64,000 nt of DNA from Chloroflexota bacterium (GTDB lineage Bacteria > Chloroflexota > Anaerolineae > Aggregatilineales > Phototrophicaceae), in the NCBI GenBank assembly GCA_026707225.1, contig JAPOXG010000025.1, positions 109,914 to 173,913 on the forward strand. The letters run 5' to 3'. Shown piece after piece: positions 26,932 to 36,094 of this stretch. The first letter of the stretch is position 1; every line of letters begins with the position of its first letter. The position numbers and the translations under genes were made by a program. The notes beneath the pieces were generated by a model, which saw only the letters and a list, made by a program, of their open reading frames with translations, was not told the DNA's origin and ran no database searches.

Positions 26932-28122
26932 TCAACAATTGATATAAGTTCGCGGAACGCGTGGCGCGATTGATGTGACGACCTCATAATTGTTGCTGTG
27001 GATCCAAGCCGCGATTTCGTCCGCGCTGATGCAATCGTCGCCCTGCCGTCCCATGAGCACGACTTCATCGCCGACCGCGGCCCCTGGGATCTGGCTGACG
27101 TTGATGGTGATCTTCTCCATGCTGACCCGTCCAACCAAAGGCGCCCGCCGTCCATGAATCAGCACTTCACGCCAAGTGTAGGGACTGCGGCGCAAACCAT
27201 CAGCGTAGCCCACCGGCGCCACGGCAATCGTTTCCCAGCCGCGCGTCCGATAAGCATTGCCATATCCCACCGGCGAATCTGGCGGCAGAGTCTTCACCTG
27301 AGCGATCTGCGTCTTCCAAGCCATCACGGGCCGGATTTGCCGGGCAAAGCCGCTCTGTGGCATCGGCTCCAGCCCATAGAGCAGCACCCCGGGCCTGACG
27401 ACATTGAAGCGGCTGTCGCCACCGTTGAGCAATGCCGCGGAATTGGCGGCGTGAATGTATTTGAAGCGGAATCCGGCGCTGCGCAACTCGGACTGTACGC
27501 GATCGAAGGTCTTCAGCTGCTCCCGCATGTAGGCGGGGTCGTCATCGGCGGTAGCAAAATGCGTGTAGACGCCTTCGAGCCTAATCCCAGGCGCGTCCTG
27601 CAATTGATGGCAAAGGGCATGCATCGCTTGTGGCAAAACGCCAAGCCGTCCCATGCCGGTATCGACTTTGACATGGACCTTTAGCATGAGGCCCGTGTTG
27701 CCTGTGGCTAAAACGCAGCGCGCGGCACAAGCCTCGTCGAAGATCGTCATGCTCAGGTCATGCTCGAACGCAGTTGGAATCGCTTCCGCCGGCACATAGC
27801 TCAACATCAATATCGGCGCCCCAATATGCGCCTCGCGCAATTCCAGCGCCTCGGCCATGTTAGCGACCGCCAGCAGATCAGCGCCGTTTTGCAGCGCCGC
27901 GCGCGCCACTGCCGCAGCGCCATGACCGTAGGCGTTCGCTTTCAACACCGCCATCAGCGACACGTCGCCGCCAACTCTCGCCTTGATCCAGCGAATGTTG
28001 GAAGCCAGCGCGCCCAGGTCGACTGTTACGCAACTGGGAAAAGCCGCCGCTCGTCCATTCTCAAGCCGCTCTGACACTGGCGAATGCGCGTAAGCCAGCG
28101 CTAATCCGGGAACATCATCCAC
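26932..28122 (-). CDS. alr: Alanine racemase
   Basis: A 396-residue PLP enzyme interconverting L- and D-alanine for peptidoglycan. Lys61 in MAVLKANAYGHG binds PLP; Tyr287 in SPVGYGNAYRT is the second catalytic base. The alpha/beta barrel is followed by a C-terminal beta domain with VGRVSMEKITINVSQ. It starts with GTG and has about 28 extra N-terminal residues before the usual start of the barrel, so a later start is possible. A TATACT on the minus strand (plus 28184-28189) is a plausible -10 box. Confidence 0.93.
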   Translation of the reverse strand: MDDVPGLALAYAHSPVSERLENGRAAAFPSCVTVDLGALASNIRWIKARVGGDVSLMAVLKANAYGHGAAAVARAALQNGADLLAVANMAEALELREAHIGAPILMLSYVPAEAIPTAFEHDLSMTIFDEACAARCVLATGNTGLMLKVHVKVDTGMGRLGVLPQAMHALCHQLQDAPGIRLEGVYTHFATADDDPAYMREQLKTFDRVQSELRSAGFRFKYIHAANSAALLNGGDSRFNVVRPGVLLYGLEPMPQSGFARQIRPVMAWKTQIAQVKTLPPDSPVGYGNAYRTRGWETIAVAPVGYADGLRRSPYTWREVLIHGRRAPLVGRVSMEKITINVSQIPGAAVGDEVVLMGRQGDDCISADEIAAWIHSNNYEVVTSIAPRVPRTYINC

Positions 28123-28395
28123 AATACGCTTGCCTCGTCTGGAAGCGCCCCATCATGCAGCGAGCAAAACGTTACACGCACGCAGTATAACAGCCGCCGC
28201 GGATGACCGCGCTGAAATCCAGGAGATGTTGCAAAGCGCCGAACTCACGCGGCAAAGAATGTTTCGCTTGTCCGTGTGATATGATATGTGCGGTCGAGAG
28301 TTCTCGCCAAGAACGCGATGGTAAGCTGCCAGCGCGCTTGACTTAATACCAACCCGGCAAGGTGAAGCGACGCTGCCATCCCCATAGGAAGAGCC

Positions 28396-29511
28396 ATGAG
28401 TTTCGATTTTGAGGTTGTCGCCAGAGAAGGCCAGGCGCGAGCGGGAATCCTGCACACGCCGCATGGCGATATTCCCACGCCAGTATTCGCGCCGGTGGGC
28501 ACCGGTGGCACTGTCAAAGCCGTAGCGCCGCGAGACCTGCGCGCCCTCGATATTCATCTCATCCTCTCCAATACCTATCACCTTTACTTGCGGCCCGGCG
28601 ATGAGCTCGTGCGGGATATGGGCGGCTTGCGCCAGTTCATGAATTGGGACGGTCCCATCTTGACCGATTCGGGCGGCTTTCAGGTCTTCAGTTTGAGCGA
28701 GATAAACGAGATTGACGACGACGGCGTCACCTTCCGCAGTCACCTGGACGGGAGCGTGAAGCGGCTCGACCCGGCGATCTCGATGGCAATCCAGCAAAAT
28801 CTGGGCGCCGATATCATCATGGCTTTCGATCAGTGTCCGCCGCCAGATGATCGGGAAAAAGTCAGCGCCGCGGTGCAGCGCAGTCATCGCTGGCTGACGC
28901 AATGCCGGGAGGCGCACCCCGACGATGACGTACAAGCCCTGTTCGGCATCGTGCAAGGCGGCGTCTTCCCTGATCTCAGAGAAAAATCAGCCCGATTTGT
29001 ATCGGACATGGACCTGAAAGGCATCGCTATCGGCGGGCTTGCCGTCGGCGAAACCAAAGCGGAAATGGCCGCGATGCTGGATCATACCGTAGCCTGCCTG
29101 CCATATAATCGGCCGCGCTATCTGATGGGCGTCGGCGAGCCGGATGATCTGGTTGAAGGCATCCTGCGCGGCGTGGACATTTTTGATTGTGTGATCCCGA
29201 CGCGGCTCGCCCGGCACGGCGCCGCCTTCACGCACGACGGACGCATTAACTTGCGAAACGCCCGCTTCAAGCGAGACGAAGCGCCGCTAGATGCGCGTCT
29301 CGACAACTACGCCAGCCAGTTTTCGCGCGCCTACCTGCGCCATCTAGTGGTCGCGAAAGAATTGCTGGCGCATTATCTGCTCAGCATCCACAACATCGAC
29401 TTTCTTGCGCGCCATGTGGAGAATATGCGCCGCGCCATCATTGAGGGCAACTTGCAACAATACGCAGCACGCTTCTTGCGTCGCTTCATGCGCCGCGATC
29501 CAAGCCCATAG
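28396..29511 (+). CDS. tgt: tRNA-guanine transglycosylase lacking the zinc cysteines
   Basis: A 371-residue (beta/alpha)8 enzyme of the queuine tRNA-ribosyltransferase family, which exchanges guanine 34 for preQ1 in tRNAs with GUN anticodons. The general-base Asp91 (LTDSGGFQVFSL), the nucleophile Asp264 (VDIFDCVIPTRLARHG) and the GGLAVGE loop are intact. The structural zinc site is not. Where bacterial enzymes have CxCxxC before the (Y/F)-(S/T)-R-A-Y-L segment, this protein has Arg301, Asp303 and Ala306; only the partner His332 remains. It could be an active enzyme with a zinc-free fold or a diverged paralogue. SD GGAAGAG precedes the ATG. Confidence 0.92.
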   Translation: MSFDFEVVAREGQARAGILHTPHGDIPTPVFAPVGTGGTVKAVAPRDLRALDIHLILSNTYHLYLRPGDELVRDMGGLRQFMNWDGPILTDSGGFQVFSLSEINEIDDDGVTFRSHLDGSVKRLDPAISMAIQQNLGADIIMAFDQCPPPDDREKVSAAVQRSHRWLTQCREAHPDDDVQALFGIVQGGVFPDLREKSARFVSDMDLKGIAIGGLAVGETKAEMAAMLDHTVACLPYNRPRYLMGVGEPDDLVEGILRGVDIFDCVIPTRLARHGAAFTHDGRINLRNARFKRDEAPLDARLDNYASQFSRAYLRHLVVAKELLAHYLLSIHNIDFLARHVENMRRAIIEGNLQQYAARFLRRFMRRDPSP

Positions 29512-29657
29512 CGAATAGCGGCAACAGCCGAAACGCCCCTACGATGCCGGCAATCTTGGTCGTTGCCGCCAAAAAAAGCCTGAGGCGCTCACAAAACTGC
29601 ATGCCATATCTTGCCCAAGCAAGCGCGTCTGCAAAATAGCTGGCGCTTCCCAAAAGC

Positions 29658-30521
29658 TCATCCGTCTTCGTTCAGGACGACATTGGCGAACAAGTCGTCT
29701 TCATCAACGCGGTCGCGCAATGGCGCCGGATAAACGCGCGTAAAGCCCTGCTTGCGATTAAGCGCCCGCCGCAGCAATCGCGACGTTCGCGTCATCCGCC
29801 CGCCTCCCTGGCTGGCATGGCAGCGGCTCGCTTTTTCCCAAATGTCAAGATAAGCGGCAATCGGTATGCGGGCGTGAACGGGCTCGATATGGTTGAGAGA
29901 CTTCAGCGTATCGACATCTTGGTTGATGCCCATCCGGCGCGGGTCCTGCCCTTTCAGCCGCGCCTTCCAGATGCGCATCCGCAGCGATATTTTGGGATAG
30001 GCGGCGTAGTAGAGCCGCTGTGGCGCATAAGAAGCGGACTGTTCCGCCTCTTCTCGCAGACGCTCAAACGCGCGCGCCGTCGCCCGCTGGATCGCAATGT
30101 GGTCCGGATGACCATAGCCGCCGTATCGATTAAAGGTGATGACGACCTGCGGCTTGACTTGCCTCATAACCTTCAGGACATCAGCGACGACGCGCTCGGG
30201 CTGATGCTGCCAGCGGTAAGCCAGGCAGTCCGGATGGCTTGCCGTTTCACTGCCAAGCATGCCGCTATCGCGATAGCCCAGCATGAAGACATCCTTGAAA
30301 TTCAGATATTGCCGCGCGCAAGCCAGCTCGCTCAAGCGCAATTCAGCCACCGTGGCGTACTTGCCCCGCAGATGTTCGGGTACATGACCGACATCGCCAT
30401 TGGTCGCGCAGATCAAAAAGACTTCGACCCCGTCGTCATTCCACATAGGAATGGCGGCGCCCAATCCGAAACTCTCGTCGTCCGGATGCGCATAACTGAT
30501 CAGCAAGCGGCGCTTTTCCAT
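29658..30521 (-). CDS. PIG-L (LmbE-like) family deacetylase
   Basis: A 287-residue zinc-dependent N-deacetylase fold. The metal motif AHPDDESFG (residues 11-19) and the second motif GYGHPDH are complete, along with TNGDVGHVPEHLRGKY. The family removes acetyl groups from N-acetylglucosaminyl substrates (mycothiol, bacillithiol, glycolipids or antibiotics); the substrate here cannot be inferred from neighbours. There is no signal peptide, so it acts in the cytoplasm. It is transcribed alone, divergent from the DUF3048 gene. Confidence 0.88.
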   Translation of the reverse strand: MEKRRLLISYAHPDDESFGLGAAIPMWNDDGVEVFLICATNGDVGHVPEHLRGKYATVAELRLSELACARQYLNFKDVFMLGYRDSGMLGSETASHPDCLAYRWQHQPERVVADVLKVMRQVKPQVVITFNRYGGYGHPDHIAIQRATARAFERLREEAEQSASYAPQRLYYAAYPKISLRMRIWKARLKGQDPRRMGINQDVDTLKSLNHIEPVHARIPIAAYLDIWEKASRCHASQGGGRMTRTSRLLRRALNRKQGFTRVYPAPLRDRVDEDDLFANVVLNEDG

Positions 30522-30648
30522 GCAATATCCGACTTAGGCAAAGGCTAACTTACGATTCTCCTATTATACTGACTGCGAACTGTCGAAGTCAGCGGTGCCT
30601 GACTATACTTTTGTCGGCGATCAATCCGGAGTGAGGAAACCAGCATTG

Positions 30649-31890
30649 ATGCGTCAAACGACATTTTCGACCGCAGCTTGTATATGCATAGTCGTATTCA
30701 GCCTGGCTATCTGGCCGCTCGCCAGCGCCGGGCAAGACGAGCCCGCGTCGCCTGCAGCCACGTCAAAGCCCAGCTCGACCGCCACCGCTACGCCTGATGC
30801 TTCACTGAAAGGACCGCAACTGATTGCTACGGTCCTGTCTGATATCTATTCGCCCCAGCATGTGGAAGATGTGGGACCGGCAAGCTACCCGAGCGGCATC
30901 AATCCCTTGACTGGCTTGCCTTATCCTAGCGAAGAGGCGCGCGCGCGGCGCAATCTCATCGTCAAGGTGTCCAACTGGCCGCCGAAGGTTCGCCCCCAGT
31001 ACGCGATCAATCAGGCTGATCTCGTCTTTGAAATGGAATCGGAAGGCGGCGTGACGCGATTCGCCGCGATGTTCCGCAGCAAGGCTCCAGAAAAAGTCGG
31101 ATCCGTGCGCAGCGCGCGCCTGGTCGATATGGAACTGCTCACCATGTACGCCGCCTTGCTCGCCTATTCCGGCGCCAGCGGACCGGTGCGAGATATCTAC
31201 AAAGAGCGCGTCAACCGTTACTTGCTGCTCTCGCCTTCGCTGGGCGACAATTGCGCGGATGCGGGCTTCTGCCGCGACGAATCCGTGAGCGACCGCGGGT
31301 ACGAACACACGCTCTTCGGTGATACGCGCCAAATGTGGGAAACCGCCAGCCGGCGCGATGTCAATATCGGGTTTCGCGCCGTTGGTTTCGCCTTCGACTT
31401 GCAGCCGGATACAGGCGGGCGCGATGTCAAGGACATTTACATCAATTGGTACAACCGGACAAACACGCGCTGGCAGTTCGAGGGGGAGAGCAGGCGGTAC
31501 TTGCGTTATGCCGATGGCGCCCCGCACTACGATGCCGCCGACGGCGCCCAGCTCTGGGCGGACAATCTTGTCATGCTGCAGGTCGCGCACAATCGACGTC
31601 CCGATCTATTTGAGCCCGGCGCCATAAACGAATCTTATGAGGTTGCGCTCTGGGGGCGGGGTCCCGCCTACGTCATGCGAGAGGGACTGCTCTACCGAGG
31701 CTCCTGGAGCCGCTTGACCCACAGTCGAGGCGCGGCGCTCTCATTAAACCACGGCGACGGCACGCCGATTATGCTAAAACCGGGGCGCACGTGGGTCACC
31801 GTCATGCGTTCTCTCGATGAGGTCGAATTGAGCGATATTCAAGCCAATATGAGGGCTGCTGCAAACGCAAACGCCCAAGCGGAAACATGA
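30649..31890 (+). CDS. DUF3048 domain-containing exported protein (YerB-like)
   Basis: A 413-residue secreted or anchored protein. A hydrophobic signal (ACICIVVFSLAIWPLASAGQ) is followed by a Ser/Thr/Pro linker. The DUF3048 domain begins SGINPLTGLPY and includes VKVSNWPPKVRPQYAINQADLVFEM, in pieces, and EGGVTRFAAMFRS and VGSVRSAR, which are characteristic. The C-terminal half (YEVALWGRGPAYVMREGLLYRG) matches the companion domain. Function of the family is unknown; it is typical of Gram-positive and Chloroflexota envelopes. The start is the ATG at 30649 with GAGGAAA upstream; TATACT motifs lie at 30565 and 30604. Confidence 0.85.
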   Translation: MRQTTFSTAACICIVVFSLAIWPLASAGQDEPASPAATSKPSSTATATPDASLKGPQLIATVLSDIYSPQHVEDVGPASYPSGINPLTGLPYPSEEARARRNLIVKVSNWPPKVRPQYAINQADLVFEMESEGGVTRFAAMFRSKAPEKVGSVRSARLVDMELLTMYAALLAYSGASGPVRDIYKERVNRYLLLSPSLGDNCADAGFCRDESVSDRGYEHTLFGDTRQMWETASRRDVNIGFRAVGFAFDLQPDTGGRDVKDIYINWYNRTNTRWQFEGESRRYLRYADGAPHYDAADGAQLWADNLVMLQVAHNRRPDLFEPGAINESYEVALWGRGPAYVMREGLLYRGSWSRLTHSRGAALSLNHGDGTPIMLKPGRTWVTVMRSLDEVELSDIQANMRAAANANAQAET

Positions 31891-31964
31891 GATGCTGTTG
31901 AACTTGATCTGTCAACTGCGAATCATGAGCGCAGCTCCACACGGTTGAGGGCGAAGGCAAACTG

Positions 31965-33068
31965 TTGCGGCGCGTCACACGAAGGTATTATGTCCTGGGC
32001 ATATCCCTGGCCTTGCTGGCGATTGGATTGCTGGCGGCGCTATTGCTCGCCGCGGACGGTCAAATCTACAACAATGTGCGGATGGCCATTCTGCGCTACC
32101 AATTGAGCAATCGTTCGTCAGAATTGGACGCGTCCGCCGGCAGCGTGGCGAGGCCGATTCGATTTCATGTCCCGCTCGGATCCGGCGCCAGCGCCATTGC
32201 CCGGGAGCTCGCCGACGCCGGTCTCATTCGCGACGCCGACCTGTTCCTGGATTACGCGCGGCTGGAAGGCTACGACCGGCGATTCGAAGCGGGCGTCTAC
32301 TTCCTCAATCAAACGCAGTCGATTCGACAAATCGCCGAAATCTTAACCGACTCCAGCAAGAGCTTCATCGCCTTCCGCACACTGGAAGGGGCGCGAATTG
32401 AAGAACTGGCTGAACTGATCGACCGCAATGGCCTCTTCGGATTTCAAGGCGCTGATTTTCTGCCACTGGTCGATGAAGGCGCGCCGCTCCCCGAGGAATT
32501 CGCCGACTGGGCGAATATCCCGCCCGGCGCGTCGCTGGAAGGCTTCATGTTCCCCGATACCTATCAACTGCCGCCGGACATCTCGGCAGCGGGCTTGCGC
32601 GATATGCTGCTGCGCGCGTTTCAAGATCGCGTCGGCAATACCTTGCGAGAAGAAGCGCTGGCGCAGAATCTCACCCTGCATCAGGTTGTTGCCCTGGGCT
32701 CCATCATTGAGCGGGAAGCGGTCTGGCGCGACGAACACCCCATGATCGCCAGCGTTTATCGCAATCGATTGGACATCGGCATGAAGCTGGAAGCCGATCC
32801 CACCGTGCAATATGGCATTCAGGGAGCGCGCGGCTCCTGGTGGCCACAGATTACCCGCGCCGATTACTACGACGTTCAGTCCCCCTACAACACCTATCTG
32901 CATGGGGGCTTCCCGCCCGGCCCGATCGCCAGCCCCGGGCTGTCGGCGATCCAGGCAGCCATCTTCCCGGCCGAGTCCGGCTATTATTATTTCCGCGCCG
33001 CCTGCGATAACTCGCATTACCACAATTTTGCCGTCACCTTCGAAGAGCACCTTGCCAATGGCTGCTGA
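31965..33068 (+). CDS. mltG: Endolytic murein transglycosylase MltG
   Basis: A 367-residue membrane-anchored YceG-like protein. A single N-terminal helix (YVLGISLALLAIGLLAALLL) precedes a LysM-like region and the catalytic domain. The catalytic Glu249 lies in GSIIEREAV; other blocks are LEGFMFPDTYQL, VYRNRL, LEADPTVQYG and SPYNTYLHGGFPPGPIASPG. It would cleave nascent glycan strands and set their length. The start is TTG with GAAGG about 8 bases upstream. The next gene overlaps its stop by 11 bases. Confidence 0.93.
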   Translation: MRRVTRRYYVLGISLALLAIGLLAALLLAADGQIYNNVRMAILRYQLSNRSSELDASAGSVARPIRFHVPLGSGASAIARELADAGLIRDADLFLDYARLEGYDRRFEAGVYFLNQTQSIRQIAEILTDSSKSFIAFRTLEGARIEELAELIDRNGLFGFQGADFLPLVDEGAPLPEEFADWANIPPGASLEGFMFPDTYQLPPDISAAGLRDMLLRAFQDRVGNTLREEALAQNLTLHQVVALGSIIEREAVWRDEHPMIASVYRNRLDIGMKLEADPTVQYGIQGARGSWWPQITRADYYDVQSPYNTYLHGGFPPGPIASPGLSAIQAAIFPAESGYYYFRAACDNSHYHNFAVTFEEHLANGC

Positions 33069-33840
33069 CCGGCGGGCTTGCAAAAGCCTCCGCGCGACAC
33101 CAATCATTCTTTTGCTGCTGGCTCATGCTCTTACAGCCTGCGGCGCGTCAAATCCGGAACTGCCTGGCAAAATCGCCTTGCTCGCGCCCTTTGAAGGCCA
33201 ATATCGTGATATCGGCTACAACGCGCTTTACGCGGCGCGCTTGGCTTTTGGCGACGCCAAGCCGCAGGACATCCAGCTAATGGCCATTGACGATGGCGGC
33301 ACGCGTGCATCCGCCGTCGCGCGCGTCAGAGCGCTCAATCTCGATCCGGCGGTCTTGGCAATTATCGCCCTGGGACCAGTCGCAACCGACCCATCGACGC
33401 AAATGGCGAATAGCAAACCGTTGATCTTGATCGGCAATTGGGGGCAGGATCGCGCCGATGAGGACAGCCTCTACGCCGCCAATGCGCGGCAGACGAAAGC
33501 GCGGGGGCGTGGCGATCTCGATCTGCTGCTTCAAACGCGCAAAGTCGTGGTTGCAGCCGAGCCAGTTAGCTTCGTCAGCAGCGGCGCTCCACCCGACGCG
33601 GATTTCCGCGAGCGATACCTCAACAGCGCGATGTACGCGCCAGCGCCTAACTGGCTGGCAACGCTGACATACGACATCGCCAGGCTGACGCTAGCGGCAT
33701 TGGCGGGCGGCCGCGCGATCAACACGGCGGAATACCTTGGTCTCAACGGGCTTATTCGTTTTGAAGATGGCTATTGGCTCGATGCGCCGCTCAACCGCGT
33801 CCGCCTAGAAGGCGACCAGCTCGTCCTGGATGCGGACTAA
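33058..33840 (+). CDS. Small periplasmic-binding-protein-like lipoprotein
   Basis: A 260-residue protein whose ATG overlaps the end of mltG by 11 bases, so it is translationally coupled. A lipoprotein signal ends in ALTAC, with Cys28 as the probable lipidation site. The mature part begins IALLAPFEGQYRDIGYNALYAARLAF, here about residues 38-63, as in type 1 (branched-chain amino-acid-like) periplasmic binding proteins, but it is much shorter than the usual ~380 residues. It may be a reduced LpoA-like or receptor-type domain acting with MltG; this is inference. It ends tail-to-tail with the phosphorylase, overlapping by 4 bases. Confidence 0.72.
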   Translation: MAADRRACKSLRATPIILLLLAHALTACGASNPELPGKIALLAPFEGQYRDIGYNALYAARLAFGDAKPQDIQLMAIDDGGTRASAVARVRALNLDPAVLAIIALGPVATDPSTQMANSKPLILIGNWGQDRADEDSLYAANARQTKARGRGDLDLLLQTRKVVVAAEPVSFVSSGAPPDADFRERYLNSAMYAPAPNWLATLTYDIARLTLAALAGGRAINTAEYLGLNGLIRFEDGYWLDAPLNRVRLEGDQLVLDAD

Positions 33841-35162
33841 AGTTCCTGACTATCGATGAGTCCATGAAACAGCGGGAGTGGATCGACAAGACCCGGGCTG
33901 TATTCGATCGCATCGCCCAATTCCGCCAGAGCCGCTTGTAAACGGACCTCGTCATTAGCGTGTATCGTCATCAGCAGGTCGCCGGCAGTCACGGCGTCGC
34001 CCACGTTGCAATGCGTTTCAATGCCGACAGCGTGATCAATCTTGTCGTCTTTAGTCCGCCGCCCGGCGCCCAGCGTCAGCGTCGCCCAAGCGATTTTGTC
34101 GGCGTGAATGGCGGCGACGCAGCCACTTTCGCGCGCCTGCATGTTGTAACGAAGTTTCGCCTGCGGCAGCTTGCGCGGGTCCTCAATCTGCGAGACATCG
34201 CCCCCTTGCGCCTCCACCATGCGGCGCAGATCCTCGAAGGCGGCGCCCGCCGTCAACACGCGATCAGCTTCCGCCCGCGCTTCCTCCAGCGCCGTCCAGC
34301 GCTCGCCCTGCCCGGCCAGGCGCAGCATGTGCGCGGCGACTTCGACGCAATGCTGATGAAAATCGACCGGTCCTTCGCCGCGCAGCGTCCGGACCGCTTC
34401 CGCCACTTCCAGCGCATTGCCCACCGCGACGCCAAGCGGCTGATTCACATCCGATAGCAGCGCGACCATATCGCGCCCGGCGTCGACGCCAATCTGCACC
34501 ATCGTAGTCGCCAGCGCCCGCGCATCTTCCAGCGTCTTCATGAAAGCGCCGCGGCCCAGTTTGACATCCAATACGATGCCGCTCGCCCCGGCCGCCAGCT
34601 TCTTGCTCATGATGCTGCTGGCGATTAGGGACCGGTTTGCCACCGTGCCCGTGACATCTCGCAGCGCGTAGATCAACCCATCGGCCGGCGCCAGGGACTG
34701 GCTCTGCCCGGCGATCACAATGCCAACCTCGCGCGCAATGCGCCGGAACTCCGCTTGAGACAAGTTGACATCGAATCCGCTGATCGACTCCAGCTTGTCC
34801 AACGTGCCGCCAGTAGGACCTAATCCGCGCCCGCTCATCTTGGCGATTGGCACGCCAAAGGACGCCACCAATGGCAGCGCGACCAGGCTGGTCTTATCGC
34901 CAACGCCGCCCGACGAATGCTTGTCCACCGCATAAGCGCAGATATCCGACAGATCGAGCATCTCGCCCGACTGCGCCATCGCCATCGTCAGACTCACCGT
35001 TTCAGCCCGGTTCATTCCCTGAAAGAATATCGCCATGAGCAGCGCCGCCATTTGGTAATCGGGGATGTCGCCCGCCGTGTAGCCGCTGATGACGAATCGA
35101 ATTTCGCTCTCGGCAAGCGCCTGGCCATCGCGCTTTCTTTCAATCACCTCATCCATTCGCAT
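33837..35162 (-). CDS. Pyrimidine-nucleoside (thymidine) phosphorylase
   Basis: A 441-residue enzyme of nucleoside salvage, splitting thymidine, uridine or deoxyuridine with phosphate. The signature KHSSGGVGDKTS starts at residue 81; the phosphate and sugar sites GRGLGPTGGTLDKLES and the C-terminal alpha/beta-hammerhead domain are present. The sequence cannot separate DeoA from Pdp substrate range. Two in-frame ATGs lie at 35162 and 35156; the first was kept. A TATACT on the minus strand near 35219-35224 is a likely -10 box. Confidence 0.93.
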   Translation of the reverse strand: MRMDEVIERKRDGQALAESEIRFVISGYTAGDIPDYQMAALLMAIFFQGMNRAETVSLTMAMAQSGEMLDLSDICAYAVDKHSSGGVGDKTSLVALPLVASFGVPIAKMSGRGLGPTGGTLDKLESISGFDVNLSQAEFRRIAREVGIVIAGQSQSLAPADGLIYALRDVTGTVANRSLIASSIMSKKLAAGASGIVLDVKLGRGAFMKTLEDARALATTMVQIGVDAGRDMVALLSDVNQPLGVAVGNALEVAEAVRTLRGEGPVDFHQHCVEVAAHMLRLAGQGERWTALEEARAEADRVLTAGAAFEDLRRMVEAQGGDVSQIEDPRKLPQAKLRYNMQARESGCVAAIHADKIAWATLTLGAGRRTKDDKIDHAVGIETHCNVGDAVTAGDLLMTIHANDEVRLQAALAELGDAIEYSPGLVDPLPLFHGLIDSQEL

Positions 35163-35280
35163 AAGAACTCAACTCCCCACCGATTGGCGCATGACAGCGT
35201 TTCGACACGCGCCCATATAGTATACGGCAAGCTTCGATTGTAAATCAGATGTAAAGGCTCGCGAGCCGCCGGCAACACAA

Positions 35281-35309
35281 TTGACTAGCGGCAAAATGCT
35301 TTGTAGGAT
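35281..35309 (+). promoter_or_regulatory. Promoter of the DsbA-like gene
   Basis: TTGACT at 35281-35286 and TAGGAT at 35304-35309 are separated by 17 bp, about 60 bp upstream of the start codon. Confidence 0.6.
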
Positions 35310-35369
35310 TCAATTGTCGGCAAAGGACAGCTTCCAGCGCCGGCGCCGACGTTTTCAGGAACTCAAGTA

Positions 35370-36074
35370 GTGGAGAAGGATCTTGTCGTGGCGCAGAAAA
35401 TCAAAAGCGCGCCCCAGCGCAGCAAGCTCATCCTGGGCGCAATTGTAATTGTCGCAGTCGCGGTCGCCGCGATTCTGGTCGTCTTATCCAGCCAGAGCTC
35501 GATCAGCGACGGGGCATTCGATTACTCACAGATTCCGCAGGGTCGGCGCGACGACGGCGGCTTTGTTCTGGGCGATCCGGCCGCGCCGATCACCATTGTC
35601 GCCTTTGAAGACTTCCTATGCAGCCATTGCCAGCGCTATAAATCAACGGTTGACGAGCTCATCAGCCAATATGTCGCCAAGGGCATGGCGCGCTTCGAGT
35701 ATCGCTTTACGCCCGTCGTCGATCCGGCATATTCAAGGCTCAGCGCGCAGCTCGCTGAATGCGCCGATACCTTGCGCCCCGGCGCCTTTTGGAACGCGCA
35801 TGACCGGCTCTTTGAATTAGCCAGCGCCCGCCGCTTCAACGACAGTTCGGCGCGCAATTTCGCTGAAATGATGGATATGTCTTATGCCGACCTGCTCGAA
35901 TGCACGCGCGACGCGGCGCAGGTTGATATCGATTCGCAGTACGCCACGCGGCTGGAGGTCAGAGGCACGCCGACGGTCTTCTACCAGATCGGCGAGGGCA
36001 TGCCGCAGCTCACGCCCTATAGCAATCAGCCGAATATTGAGCAGTTGGGTACCTTGATCGCGCAATTCAACTAG
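35370..36074 (+). CDS. DsbA/DsbG-like membrane-anchored thiol-disulfide oxidoreductase
   Basis: A 234-residue protein with a basic N-terminus, one membrane helix (ILGAIVIVAVAVAAILVVL) and an extracytoplasmic thioredoxin-like domain. The active site is Cys84-Ser-His-Cys87 in FEDFLCSHCQRY; the cis-Pro loop is EVRGTPTVFYQ. It resembles the DsbA family of Actinobacteria and Chloroflexota that oxidise exported proteins. The start is GTG at 35370 with AGGAA; an in-frame GTG at 35388 has a better-placed AAGGA and may be the true start. Confidence 0.87.
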   Translation: MEKDLVVAQKIKSAPQRSKLILGAIVIVAVAVAAILVVLSSQSSISDGAFDYSQIPQGRRDDGGFVLGDPAAPITIVAFEDFLCSHCQRYKSTVDELISQYVAKGMARFEYRFTPVVDPAYSRLSAQLAECADTLRPGAFWNAHDRLFELASARRFNDSSARNFAEMMDMSYADLLECTRDAAQVDIDSQYATRLEVRGTPTVFYQIGEGMPQLTPYSNQPNIEQLGTLIAQFN

Positions 36075-36094
36075 CGGCGGCGCCCGTCGGCAGC

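Noticed and set aside
28153..28956. Minus-strand 267-residue ORF opposite tgt
   Set aside because: It is antisense to the well-conserved tgt gene and its product matches no family.
29533..29545. Remnant of the palindromic element (ACGCCCCTACGA) after tgt
   Set aside because: Only about ten bases match and no partner arm is present, so chance is sufficient.
29517..29590. Terminator between tgt and the PIG-L gene
   Set aside because: GCGGCAAC and GTTGCCGC can pair but with a loop of about 37 bases, and the A/T run beyond it is not preceded by a solid stem for either strand.
32812..33057. Longer N-terminus for the small lipoprotein gene (start at 32812)
   Set aside because: The added part lies inside mltG in another frame and would bury the lipoprotein signal; the ATG at 33058 gives a proper signal and lipobox.
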